The notes beneath the pieces were generated by a model that was not told the DNA's origin, did not search any database, and worked only from the letters and a program-made list of their open reading frames with translations. From positions 1-17,887 of the forward strand of contig JBBRMG010000020.1 in the NCBI GenBank assembly GCA_038230955.1: 17,887 nucleotides of DNA. Reading direction: 5' to 3'. Position 1 is the first letter of the stretch. The number at the start of each line of letters is the position of its first letter. This DNA comes from JBBRMG01 sp038230955. Its GTDB lineage: Bacteria > Patescibacteriota > Doudnabacteria > UBA920. Position numbers and translations under genes: made by a program. Of the stretch, positions 1 to 7,015 are shown piece after piece.

Positions 1-1
1 C

Positions 2-1066
2 ACTGGTTCTATTACTGGTACTGGCATGAACATTGGTAACCTATCTGTAGGTCAAGAAGTCACTATCACTTACCGTGCTACTGTCACTGCTTCAAGCGGT
101 ACATTAGTTAACACTGCTAACGCTCGGGCTGACAATGCTCCTCAAGTGCAGGATACTGCTAATGTAGTTGTTGTGAACACCACACCTGTCAATAACTATC
201 AGTTAACTATCGACAAGCAAGTTCGCAACATCACAACCTCCAATAGCTTTAGCAAAAATTCTAGCGCTCAAATTGGTCAGGAAGTTGAGTTCCAATTGCG
301 CGTTACTAACACTGGCAATACTGCATTAAGCAACGTCCGTGTTGATGATAACTTACCAACAGGCTTAAATTCTACTTCCACCTTCAACGGGTTTATAGGT
401 AATTTAGGTGTCGGTCAGTCTCAGACTTTAACTTTACGTGCTACTGTCAATTCTGGTGTATCCAATGGCAGCTGTTTGCTGAACGTTGCTTACGCTCAGG
501 CTGACAACGCTAGCCGGGCGCAAGATAACGCTAATGTTTGTGTTAGCGGCGTTCTGGGCACAAGCATTAACGTACAGCAAAGCAAGAAGGCATTTAACGA
601 TACCAAGAATGCTGATGCTACCACTGTTACTGCTGCCCGGGAAGACTTCATTACTTATACTTTGACAGTTACTAATAGCGGTAATGCTGCTGCTGATAAT
701 TACATCATTACTGATGACTTATCTGGTGTATTGCCATTCGCCGATGTTACTGACAATGGCGGTGGGACCGTTTCTGGTAACATAATCACATATCCAGGGG
801 TAACTATCCCAGCTGGTGGTTCTGTCTCTAAGACCTTCCGTACTCGAGTTAAGTTCAGCTTGAACAATAGCCTGTCATACGTAATGCGTAACACATACGG
901 TAACACTGTAGTAGTTAACATTGGTGGTGTGCAAGGTGCTTCGATATTCGTTGCCCCTACCACTGGTACTGCTTCTACTTCTGCCGCAGTATTCGCTGGG
1001 TTATTCACCTCTGGCTTCTTAGCCTTCCGTAAGCGTCGCGAATTGTATCGCTTAATCTTCGCTTAA
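2..1066 (+). CDS. DUF11-repeat cell-surface protein, C-terminal part (5' end outside window)
   Basis: The frame is open from base 2, so this is the C-terminal 354 codons of a longer protein; the ATG at 26 is internal. It carries about three DUF11/isopeptide-type beta-sandwich repeats, seen as recurring blocks such as VTNTGNTALSNVRVDDNLP and VTNSGNAAADNYIITDDL, alternating with VGQ..T.T.RATV and NTA.A.ADNA segments, rich in Thr, Asn, Val and Ala. The tail reads VAPTTG, then a hydrophobic stretch (AAVFAGLFTSGFLAF), then RKRRE: the layout of a cell-wall sorting signal or C-terminal anchor, with APTTG in place of LPxTG. The family is generally extracellular, in adhesion or surface layers. The stop is followed by a strong terminator, so the gene ends a transcription unit. 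The DUF11 call is confident; sortase processing is an inference. Confidence 0.85.
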   Translation, partial: TGSITGTGMNIGNLSVGQEVTITYRATVTASSGTLVNTANARADNAPQVQDTANVVVVNTTPVNNYQLTIDKQVRNITTSNSFSKNSSAQIGQEVEFQLRVTNTGNTALSNVRVDDNLPTGLNSTSTFNGFIGNLGVGQSQTLTLRATVNSGVSNGSCLLNVAYAQADNASRAQDNANVCVSGVLGTSINVQQSKKAFNDTKNADATTVTAAREDFITYTLTVTNSGNAAADNYIITDDLSGVLPFADVTDNGGGTVSGNIITYPGVTIPAGGSVSKTFRTRVKFSLNNSLSYVMRNTYGNTVVVNIGGVQGASIFVAPTTGTASTSAAVFAGLFTSGFLAFRKRRELYRLIFA

Positions 1067-1091
1067 CACAGAGATTAACTTCTCGCAGTAT

Positions 1092-1127
1092 TAAAGCCCG
1101 TTCTCAATGAACGGGCTTTATGTTTTG
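1092..1127 (+). terminator. Rho-independent terminator of the DUF11 gene
   Basis: A perfect 11-bp stem (1092-1102 with 1110-1120) has a 7-nt loop and is followed by a T-rich stretch, 26 bases after the stop codon. Confidence 0.85.
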
Positions 1128-1130
1128 CAT

Positions 1131-1165
1131 AAAAAAAAACGCCGGTTTGCATAAACAAACCGGCG
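1131..1165 (-). terminator. Rho-independent terminator of the minus-strand hypothetical gene
   Basis: A 10-bp perfect stem (1140-1149 with 1156-1165) is followed on the minus strand by nine T (1139-1131). It faces the plus-strand terminator, giving a tail-to-tail pair that isolates the two convergent genes. Confidence 0.85.
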
Positions 1166-1186
1166 GCTACGAGCTATATGCATTGT

Positions 1187-1738
1187 TCAGGCTTTTGTGA
1201 TAAACCCTAGTCCCATGGAAGGAAAGCAGGGCTGTTCTGGACCGGACTTCAGTGGCCGAGTCGCAGTGTCCATTGCCATCGCCTGGGGCTGGGCTTTGGC
1301 CTGGAGCTGGGTCTTGCGCATTGACCAATCGAATTTGGAGAAGAACTCCATCGCTTCCCGGCTTTGAACCTGATAAACTTCTAGCGGAAACTTCATTTCG
1401 AAGTATACCGGTAGTAGTCGATGTTGATCATACCACGCGGGCCCATATGTGAATGGGCTGCGAGGAAATCCGACCGTGTCCTGTGGTCGGCCAACTAGGA
1501 TTTCTGCTTTTAGTCGGCGTACTCGGCATTCGTTTGGTTTACCAGAGAGTAACCGGTTTGGGACGTTGCCGATTTCATGAGAAAACAGTTTCTTGTCCTC
1601 GTTCTTTTGAAAATTAACCGCTAGGCCTTCAGCCTGACTATTGCTGAGCGCAATTGTGAGCCAGACTTTGACCCAGCTTACTCGGATCGTTGGCTGGTTT
1701 TCGGTAACCAGAAAATACTTCCATCTTTTTTGCTGCAT
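1187..1738 (-). CDS. Hypothetical protein, family not recognised
   Basis: I do not recognise this protein. The ATG at 1738 (183 aa) is preferred over the GTG at 1750 because a GGAGG Shine-Dalgarno occupies 1754-1750, overlapping the GTG and lying 11 nt before the ATG. It is one of the few clear SD sites in the window. The protein is soluble-looking, rich in Arg, Trp, Phe and Pro, with no signal peptide or membrane segment. A Gln/Ala/Met-rich low-complexity stretch (QLQAKAQPQAMAMDTATR) lies near the C-terminus, encoded by DNA that is visibly more GC-rich than its surroundings. A dedicated terminator follows at 1165-1131 and a candidate promoter precedes it. SD plus terminator make it likely to be a real, independently transcribed gene; function cannot be assigned. 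Confidence 0.6.
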   Translation of the reverse strand: MQQKRWKYFLVTENQPTIRVSWVKVWLTIALSNSQAEGLAVNFQKNEDKKLFSHEIGNVPNRLLSGKPNECRVRRLKAEILVGRPQDTVGFPRSPFTYGPAWYDQHRLLPVYFEMKFPLEVYQVQSREAMEFFSKFDWSMRKTQLQAKAQPQAMAMDTATRPLKSGPEQPCFPSMGLGFITKA

Positions 1739-1829
1739 TTCGTATAACACCTCCAGAGTTTCAGTAGAATAGGGAAAGACCCTTCCCAGTGCGCTATTGC
1801 CTGAAAATTCCTCCCTTTTGATTACCCCA

Positions 1830-1858
1830 AAAGTATCATATTATAACGCATTTGTCAA
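1830..1858 (-). promoter_or_regulatory. Candidate promoter of the minus-strand hypothetical gene
   Basis: On the minus strand a perfect TTGACA lies at 1858-1853 and a perfect TATAAT at 1845-1840, but only 7 nt apart, so they cannot act as a pair. TTGACA could instead work with GATACT or TACTTT (15- or 17-nt spacers), or TATAAT could act alone. The leader would be roughly 95 nt and holds no clear ORF. Confidence 0.4.
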
Positions 1859-1986
1859 GGTTTTATTAATTTTTTTGCTGTAGAACTTGCTAAGGTTTTA
1901 AAACTATTCTAAGATGATTCAAAGAGATGATTTTGATGATGCATAGACAAGCGCGACAACAGTTTTTTAAAATCAAAACCGAAACC

Positions 1987-2020
1987 AAAGCCAGCCTGAT
2001 TATTAATTTGCTGGTTTTTA
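1987..2020 (+). promoter_or_regulatory. Terminator-like hairpin directly before the epimerase start
   Basis: The arms AAAGCCAGC and GCTGGTTTT pair over 9 bp (one G-T) around an AT-rich loop, followed by a T-rich run ending at the ATG at 2024. It resembles an intrinsic terminator or attenuator, or could mask the start codon. The region 1751-2023 otherwise holds only the minus-strand promoter and a possible 10-codon peptide (from 1914). Confidence 0.35.
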
Positions 2021-2023
2021 TTT

Positions 2024-3091
2024 ATGAACAACGATTATTTACGCCATTTAATAGACGAAGTGCAGCAGCGAGATGGGGGAATCTTGTTAAATTTGGCGGG
2101 ACGAACTGAAGCCGTAGTGTTATCGATTGACCGTTATAATCAATTGCTGATAGATCGACAAAGCTTTTCTATTAAGAAATCACAGTCGGTGTTGGTGACC
2201 GGAGGAGCCGGTCACATTGGGGCTAGTGTAGTAGATCAGTTAGTAACAACTGGTCACAAAGTAGTTGTAGTAGATGATATGTCCACTGGCCAGACTTTTC
2301 AATTTTCCGAGAGCGTTAGTTTTATTGAGGCTGACATTCGAGACGTAGATGTTATGCGCAGAATTTTAGTGGACAATGGCATTGAAATAGTATTCCATTT
2401 GGCTGGCAGTTCCAATGCTGTCCAGTCGTTCGACCGACCGGTTGAATATTTACATAATAATGTTATTGGTACCGCTGCGGTACTGCAAGCCATGGCGGAT
2501 TGTAACATCAAAACAATAATTTTTTCCTCAACGGCTGCTGTTTACGGACACTCATTGGTTTTACCTATTGCAGAAACTGCTGTCACAATCCCAACTACCC
2601 CGTATGGGGCTAGCAAGTTAATATGCGAGCAACTCATTCAGTATTACTGTCAGTACGCCGGTTTTCAGGGCGTTGTGTTCCGCTACTGCGAGGATTCTAT
2701 TACTTCAGCCATAGCCGCAGTATTAAGTGGTAAACAAAGTAGTGTTATGATTGCTGGACGCGATCACGATACTTTTGACGGTACCTGCATTCGGGATTAT
2801 GCCCATGTGGCCGATATTGCTCAGGCTTACCTAATGGCCCTAGAAAAACTGAGTGTTCTGCCAGCATACTCCATTTATAATATTGGCGCGGGTCGGGGAT
2901 ACAGCATGGAAAATATTATTCAGACCGCTGCTGAAATTACCGGAAAAATGATTCCGTTAGAATTCGGCCCACGTTTGGCAAATGAATCGCCAGCCATTAT
3001 TTTAGATACAACAAAAATTCGCTCTGAATTAGGGTTTGAACCAAGTCAGAGCGAATTGAAAACTATAATCGAAAGCTTAATGCTTACTTAA
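2024..3091 (+). CDS. GalE-like NAD-dependent sugar epimerase/dehydratase with antitoxin-like N-terminal segment
   Basis: Extended short-chain dehydrogenase, probably acting on a nucleotide sugar for surface polysaccharide. From residue 55 it is GalE-like: Rossmann motif TGGAGHIG (59-66), acidic end of strand 2 (DD84-85), HLAG (125-128), SSTAAVYG (168-175), catalytic YGASK (Y194, K198), RDYAHV (257-262) and YNIGAGRGYS. Residues 1-45 are extra: the segment LIDEVQQRDGGILLNLAGRT followed by EAVVLSIDRYNQLL looks like the core of a Phd/YefM antitoxin. The loop after FRYC (219-222) lacks about 20 residues found in GalE (the usual RYFN..GA region), so substrate choice may differ. The ATG at 2024 is chosen because the extension is in frame and antitoxin-like; there is no SD. 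The stop overlaps that of the convergent malic enzyme by 8 nt. The family is secure; the exact substrate is not. Confidence 0.85.
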   Translation: MNNDYLRHLIDEVQQRDGGILLNLAGRTEAVVLSIDRYNQLLIDRQSFSIKKSQSVLVTGGAGHIGASVVDQLVTTGHKVVVVDDMSTGQTFQFSESVSFIEADIRDVDVMRRILVDNGIEIVFHLAGSSNAVQSFDRPVEYLHNNVIGTAAVLQAMADCNIKTIIFSSTAAVYGHSLVLPIAETAVTIPTTPYGASKLICEQLIQYYCQYAGFQGVVFRYCEDSITSAIAAVLSGKQSSVMIAGRDHDTFDGTCIRDYAHVADIAQAYLMALEKLSVLPAYSIYNIGAGRGYSMENIIQTAAEITGKMIPLEFGPRLANESPAIILDTTKIRSELGFEPSQSELKTIIESLMLT

Positions 3092-4220
3092 TTTGTGCCG
3101 CCACAGCCGGGACAACTCGTGGGTCAAAAATATCAGGCAAAATATTATCCACAGTGGGCTGGGCCACTAGCTGGGCCAACGTCTCGGCGGCCTTAGTTAG
3201 CATTACATTAGTAATGTCATTAACATGATTGTCGAGAGCACCGCGGAAAATTCCAGGGAATGCTAAGACGTTGTTGATTTGATTAGGAAAGTCGGATCGT
3301 CCAGTAGCCACTATGTAAGCGCCGGCTTCGTGGGCTAGCTGGGGAGCTATCTCAGGGATTGGATTGGCTAAGGCCAGGATGACTGGCCTAGGGCTCATTA
3401 AACGCACCATATCGGCCGTCAGGACGTTGCCTTTGCTCACGCCGATAAATACCTCCGCTCCCGCTATAGCGTCGGTTAGAGAGCCTGATTTGGCTGGTGG
3501 AATTAAGGCCAACAGTTCTTGCTTTTCTGGGTTTGCGGCGATATCCGTTCGGTCCGTACTTAATACGCCCTTACTATCGCACATTATAATATTAACAAAT
3601 CCATACTGTAATAATAATCGAGCAATGGCTATGCCGGCCGCTCCCGCACCGTTCACGACTAGTTTAATATCGGCCTTATCCATGTTTTTTACGCGCAGAA
3701 TATTAATCAGTGCGGCTAACACTACCATGGCGGTGCCGTGTTGATCGTCATGCATAACCGGAATGTCCAGCTCCGCTTTTAATCGGCGTTCAATTTCAAA
3801 ACAACGAGGCGCGGCAATATCTTCTAAGTTGATGCCGCCAAATATGGGCACAATGTTTTTGATAGTCCGGATAATTTCTTCAGTATCTTGGGTGTCCAAA
3901 CAAATAGGAAACGCATCGATATTAGCAAACTGTTTAAATAAAATGGCTTTTCCTTCCATAACAGGAATGGCTGCCAGTGGGCCAATGTTGCCCAACCCTA
4001 AAACTGAGGAGCCATCAGAAATAATAGCTACTGTATTTTGTTTGATAGTGAGTTCGCGCACTCTATCTGGGTGCGCCGCAATTTCGCTTGAGACCGCGCC
4101 AACACCTGGGGTGTAGGCAAGTGCTAAATCTTCCCGATTGTTCAGCGGTACTTTACTTTTGATTTCAAGCTTGCCGCGGTTCTTTTTGTGTAACTCTAAA
4201 GAGCCTTCGTTATACTCCAT
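3084..4220 (-). CDS. Malic enzyme (malate dehydrogenase, oxaloacetate-decarboxylating), short bacterial form
   Basis: Cytosolic enzyme converting malate to pyruvate and CO2 with reduction of NAD(P)+. The 378-aa length matches the short bacterial form (YtsJ type), without the phosphotransacetylase domain of MaeB. Motifs: AYTPGVGAV with catalytic Tyr36, GLGNIGPLAAIPVMEGK with Lys91, metal ligands ED133-134 and D158/D159 in MHDDQHGTA, dinucleotide fold NGAGAAGIA (190-198), ALANPIPE (283-290) and TGRSDFPNQINN. Cofactor preference cannot be read with confidence. The start lies 27 nt after the PAS-GGDEF stop with no SD and no promoter between them, so the two are probably cotranscribed. In a small genome with few TCA genes it may serve pyruvate or reductant supply. 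Confidence 0.93.
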   Translation of the reverse strand: MEYNEGSLELHKKNRGKLEIKSKVPLNNREDLALAYTPGVGAVSSEIAAHPDRVRELTIKQNTVAIISDGSSVLGLGNIGPLAAIPVMEGKAILFKQFANIDAFPICLDTQDTEEIIRTIKNIVPIFGGINLEDIAAPRCFEIERRLKAELDIPVMHDDQHGTAMVVLAALINILRVKNMDKADIKLVVNGAGAAGIAIARLLLQYGFVNIIMCDSKGVLSTDRTDIAANPEKQELLALIPPAKSGSLTDAIAGAEVFIGVSKGNVLTADMVRLMSPRPVILALANPIPEIAPQLAHEAGAYIVATGRSDFPNQINNVLAFPGIFRGALDNHVNDITNVMLTKAAETLAQLVAQPTVDNILPDIFDPRVVPAVAAQIK

Positions 4221-4247
4221 ATTTTTTTGTGTGTTTAAACAAGGGTG

Positions 4248-5177
4248 TTAGCTGCGTCGGTCTTCATGAGTAGTCACGCGGTCACCACCTTCTTTTTTAG
4301 AACGAGACATGGCCGTATCGGCGGCCCGAATAAGTTTGCGAGCATCGCGGCCATTTTTAGGAAATGTCGATACGCCAACGCTTGCCGTGGCGTGAACCCG
4401 CTTGCTGTTAACCATAAATACGGGTTGTAATGCCTTGTGAATTTTTACGGCTAATTTACCGGCGTCATCTATATCTTTAATCGCTCGGAGAATAACAATG
4501 AATTCATCCCCACCAACACGCGACACAGAATCTTTGGGGCGAATAACTTCCTTGAGACGACGGGCAAATTCTTGCAGTACTTGATCGCCCATGTCGTAAC
4601 CTTCAGTGTCATTAATATCGCGGAAGCTATCAATTCCAATAAATACGACAGCGAACAGCTCTTTGCTTCGTTTGGCGTCGTTTAGGGCATCGGCTAGTAA
4701 ACTGTTCATCATGACGCGGTTAGGGAGTCCGGTCAGGGGATCGTGCATGCCCAAATGATCTATATTGCCCTGAGCTTCGTCGTGAGAGGTTAGATCGCGA
4801 ATAATAACGGTGAACCCATGAATACGGTCAGTGCGATCACGGATCGGGAGAATTGAGCTTTCAGCAGTAAATTCTGTGTTGTCTTTGCGAACATGAGCTG
4901 TTCGTTTGGTAGCGTGTTCACCGGCTTCTGCCGATTCTAAGATTTGTTTCGGTATACCTAGTTTTACATCGCTCTTGGGAAAAAGCACAGAAATATGACG
5001 GCCAATGACCTCTCCATTTTGATAGCCAAAGTGTTTCTGTGCCCCTGAGTTCCAAGTCAAAACAGTACCGTCGGAGTCGACGGTAAAGGTGGCGTAATTG
5101 CCAATATTGTTTATAATTAAGCGGAAATTTTCTTGGTCAGTCCAAGATGGTTCGGCGGTAGATTTATCTGATTTCAT
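4248..5177 (-). CDS. PAS-GGDEF diguanylate cyclase
   Basis: Predicted to make cyclic di-GMP from two GTP under control of an N-terminal sensor. Residues about 15-130 are a PAS domain (NYATFTVDSDGTVLTWN, then GYQNGEVIGR and IIRDLT). Residues about 140-300 are the GGDEF domain, opening with HDPLTGLPNR (145-154), with IND (188-190) and the intact signature RVGGDEF (220-226). RPKD (213-216) ends five residues before GGDEF, where the RxxD inhibitory I-site belongs, so product feedback is expected. One difference: the usual GH in the metal/GTP loop is GY (193-194). No membrane segment or heme/flavin signature is seen, so it is probably a cytosolic sensor of unknown ligand. It lies just upstream of the malic enzyme in one probable operon; no c-di-GMP effector is visible here. 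Confidence 0.93.
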   Translation of the reverse strand: MKSDKSTAEPSWTDQENFRLIINNIGNYATFTVDSDGTVLTWNSGAQKHFGYQNGEVIGRHISVLFPKSDVKLGIPKQILESAEAGEHATKRTAHVRKDNTEFTAESSILPIRDRTDRIHGFTVIIRDLTSHDEAQGNIDHLGMHDPLTGLPNRVMMNSLLADALNDAKRSKELFAVVFIGIDSFRDINDTEGYDMGDQVLQEFARRLKEVIRPKDSVSRVGGDEFIVILRAIKDIDDAGKLAVKIHKALQPVFMVNSKRVHATASVGVSTFPKNGRDARKLIRAADTAMSRSKKEGGDRVTTHEDRRS

Positions 5178-5217
5178 TGAGATGAGGGAGCTTAATGCGG
5201 CATCCGCCTACCCTTTA

Positions 5218-5223
5218 ATTATA
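5218..5223 (-). promoter_or_regulatory. Candidate -10 box for the PAS-GGDEF/malic enzyme operon
   Basis: A perfect TATAAT on the minus strand, about 40 nt before the ATG at 5177. No convincing -35 or extended -10 accompanies it. Confidence 0.4.
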
Positions 5224-5259
5224 TACTTATTTTAGGGAAAAGATAGGGGTGTTTCAGCC

Positions 5260-6498
5260 TTATTTGGCACTGTTTTCACCGGCCAAGAACCCTGTAGTCC
5301 AGCATATTTGCAAGCTAAAACCGCCAGATGGCCGGTAGAAGTTTAATATGTCACCGGCTAAATACAAATTACTAAAAAGCTTAGATTGCATAGTCTTAAA
5401 ATCGATTTCTTTTAGCGATACACCGCCAGAAGTAACAATTGCTTTTTCTACCCCCAAGAAACCACTAACAGACATAGGCAGGGCTTTAATCAATCGTGTA
5501 ATTTTTTGCCGCTGCTCGCGCGTGAGGCTATTGCCTTCGGTGTCGGGGCTAATTCCTGTCATGGTTAAAATAGTGTCAATCATTTTTGGCGGAACAATGC
5601 CACCGAGGTTGTTTTTAATCTGTTTGTTCAAAGATTTTCCTAAAGATTCAATTAAGAATTTATCTAAAGCAACAATGTCCATGTCTGGGTAGAGATCAAG
5701 CTCCAAATTAACTGGGGCGTATTTATAGAGCTCAGCAATATTTTTGCTCATGTTTAGGACAAGCGGGCCGCTAATGCCGAAATGGGTAAGGAGAATTTTA
5801 CCGCTACGTGATTCTTGTTTTTTGTTGTCTTGAAATATGGTCAGCTTGGCGTTGCTAAAACTGACACCTGATAATTTTTTGACCCACTGGTCTGCAACAG
5901 TCACAGGGACTAAGGCTGGATCAGATTCTTCGACAAAGTGACCAATGGTGCGCATCCAGTCATATCCTTCACCAGTCGAACCAGTTTCAGGGCGCGATTT
6001 GCCACCAGTGGCAATGATATAATTTTTTGCTGTGATAATGCCTTGAGAGGTGCGGACGCCGGTTATCTTCTCGCCTTTGTGGAGAATTGCCGAAACAGGG
6101 GAGTTGGGCAGGACTTGCACTCCATATGTTTTCATGTTGGCTACCAAGACTTTCCAAACATCTTCCGCTTTATTGCTCACTGGGAACGCTCGTTGTTCAG
6201 CTTCAATTTTTGTCGGTAAGCCGCGACTATTGAAAAATTGGAGTGTGTCTTCGACGCCAAACCGGGCGAATGAGCCATAGAGGGACTTACCTTTATTGCC
6301 GTATCTGGCCACCAATTTTTTGTCATCAAATTCAGCGTTGGTAATATTGCATCGACCGCCACCGGTAATGAGTAATTTTTTGCCGAGCTTATTATTTTTT
6401 TCGATTAACAAGACCGTACCGCCAAGTTCTGCGGCCCGACCAGCGGCCATCATGCCGGCAGCGCCACCGCCCACTACAATTACGTCGTAACTATTCAT
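5260..6498 (-). CDS. HI0933/YhiN-family FAD-dependent oxidoreductase
   Basis: Flavoprotein of the HI0933-like (BaiN/YhiN) family; physiological substrates are mostly uncharacterised. The N-terminal Rossmann fold has VVGGGAAGMMAAGRAAE (8-24) with the ribose-binding acidic residue in LLIEKNNKLGKKLL (E33), then the family hallmark GGGRCNITN (46-54). IATGG (162-166) is the second FAD contact; LLTHFGISGP (236-245) and the C-terminal AIVTSGGVSLKEID (353-366) and AGDILNFYRPSGGFSLQ (381-397) complete the pattern. The usual GPTGGYNLQ is RPSGGFSLQ here. At 412 aa it is full length. The ATG sits about 20 nt beyond the terminator of the upstream DUF1761 gene, so it needs its own promoter, for which I see only a weak TATGTT at 6515-6510; that would give an almost leaderless mRNA. 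Confidence 0.9.
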   Translation of the reverse strand: MNSYDVIVVGGGAAGMMAAGRAAELGGTVLLIEKNNKLGKKLLITGGGRCNITNAEFDDKKLVARYGNKGKSLYGSFARFGVEDTLQFFNSRGLPTKIEAEQRAFPVSNKAEDVWKVLVANMKTYGVQVLPNSPVSAILHKGEKITGVRTSQGIITAKNYIIATGGKSRPETGSTGEGYDWMRTIGHFVEESDPALVPVTVADQWVKKLSGVSFSNAKLTIFQDNKKQESRSGKILLTHFGISGPLVLNMSKNIAELYKYAPVNLELDLYPDMDIVALDKFLIESLGKSLNKQIKNNLGGIVPPKMIDTILTMTGISPDTEGNSLTREQRQKITRLIKALPMSVSGFLGVEKAIVTSGGVSLKEIDFKTMQSKLFSNLYLAGDILNFYRPSGGFSLQICWTTGFLAGENSAK

Positions 6499-6514
6499 TG
6501 GGTAAGTTTAACAT

Positions 6515-6542
6515 AAAAAACGCCCTCAACTGAGGGCGTTTC
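6515..6542 (-). terminator. Rho-independent terminator of the DUF1761 gene
   Basis: An almost perfect dyad (AACGCCCTCA, 6519-6528, with TGAGGGCGTT, 6531-6540) is followed on the minus strand by a T run (6520-6515). It lies between the DUF1761 stop and the flavoprotein start. Confidence 0.85.
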
Positions 6543-6558
6543 AAGAAAGTATAAAGAT

Positions 6559-6966
6559 TTACCAAGCACCGAGAATAGCGCCGGTAATAATGACTGTAAT
6601 CAGACTACTGATTAAACTTAGTAAAGTGATTCTGTATGACTTATTGCCCCACAGTTTTTGTCCATACTGGACCGGGAGGACGAAACCAAGCCAGAGCATA
6701 ACGGCGACTTTAATTCCGGCCACAGCGCCAGTGCTGTTGGTCATGTGTATGACAGTCACAAGCACTACCGCCGAAATAATAGACAAAAGAAATTGTTGGA
6801 CATATAATCCGCCCATGCTTCTTTTCATCTCGGCTTGTTTTTCGTGACTCAGTTTATCTAAGCCGTTGGCGGCTATCCATTCCTTGCCAAATAAAGGACC
6901 CCACCAAATTGCACCAATCGCCATAGCGACTACGGCGGATACCACCACTGCCAAATAGTTAATCAT
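6559..6966 (-). CDS. DUF1761 family integral membrane protein
   Basis: A 135-aa protein with four predicted membrane segments: about 3-24 (ending AIGAIWWGPLFGKEW, the family signature), 55-78, 85-104 and 110-133. The cytosolic loop after helix 1 contains GLDKLSHEKQAEMKRSMG. Length and pattern fit DUF1761, which has no established biochemical function. It is flanked by its own extended -10 promoter and its own terminator, so it is monocistronic. It lacks an SD; the predicted 5' UTR is about 20 nt. Confidence 0.85.
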   Translation of the reverse strand: MINYLAVVVSAVVAMAIGAIWWGPLFGKEWIAANGLDKLSHEKQAEMKRSMGGLYVQQFLLSIISAVVLVTVIHMTNSTGAVAGIKVAVMLWLGFVLPVQYGQKLWGNKSYRITLLSLISSLITVIITGAILGAW

Positions 6967-6992
6967 TTTTTTGCTTATTAATGCTTAAAAAT

Positions 6993-7001
6993 ATTATATC
7001 A
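6993..7001 (-). promoter_or_regulatory. Extended -10 promoter of the DUF1761 gene
   Basis: TGA-TATAAT reads on the minus strand at 7001-6993, giving a start site near 6986, 20 nt before the ATG. A TTGATG/GTTGAT lies 15-16 nt upstream as a possible -35. The promoter sits at the 3' edge of the upstream ATPase gene. Confidence 0.55.
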
Positions 7002-7015
7002 CACATGGTCCGGCA

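Noticed and set aside
1927..2109. 60-codon plus-strand ORF overlapping the epimerase start
   Set aside because: No SD, basic low-information composition, and it overlaps the better supported epimerase frame by more than 80 nt.
6296..6490. Plus-strand ORFs inside the flavoprotein, ATPases and malic enzyme
   Set aside because: These are antisense shadows of strongly conserved genes, without SD, promoter or recognisable protein features.
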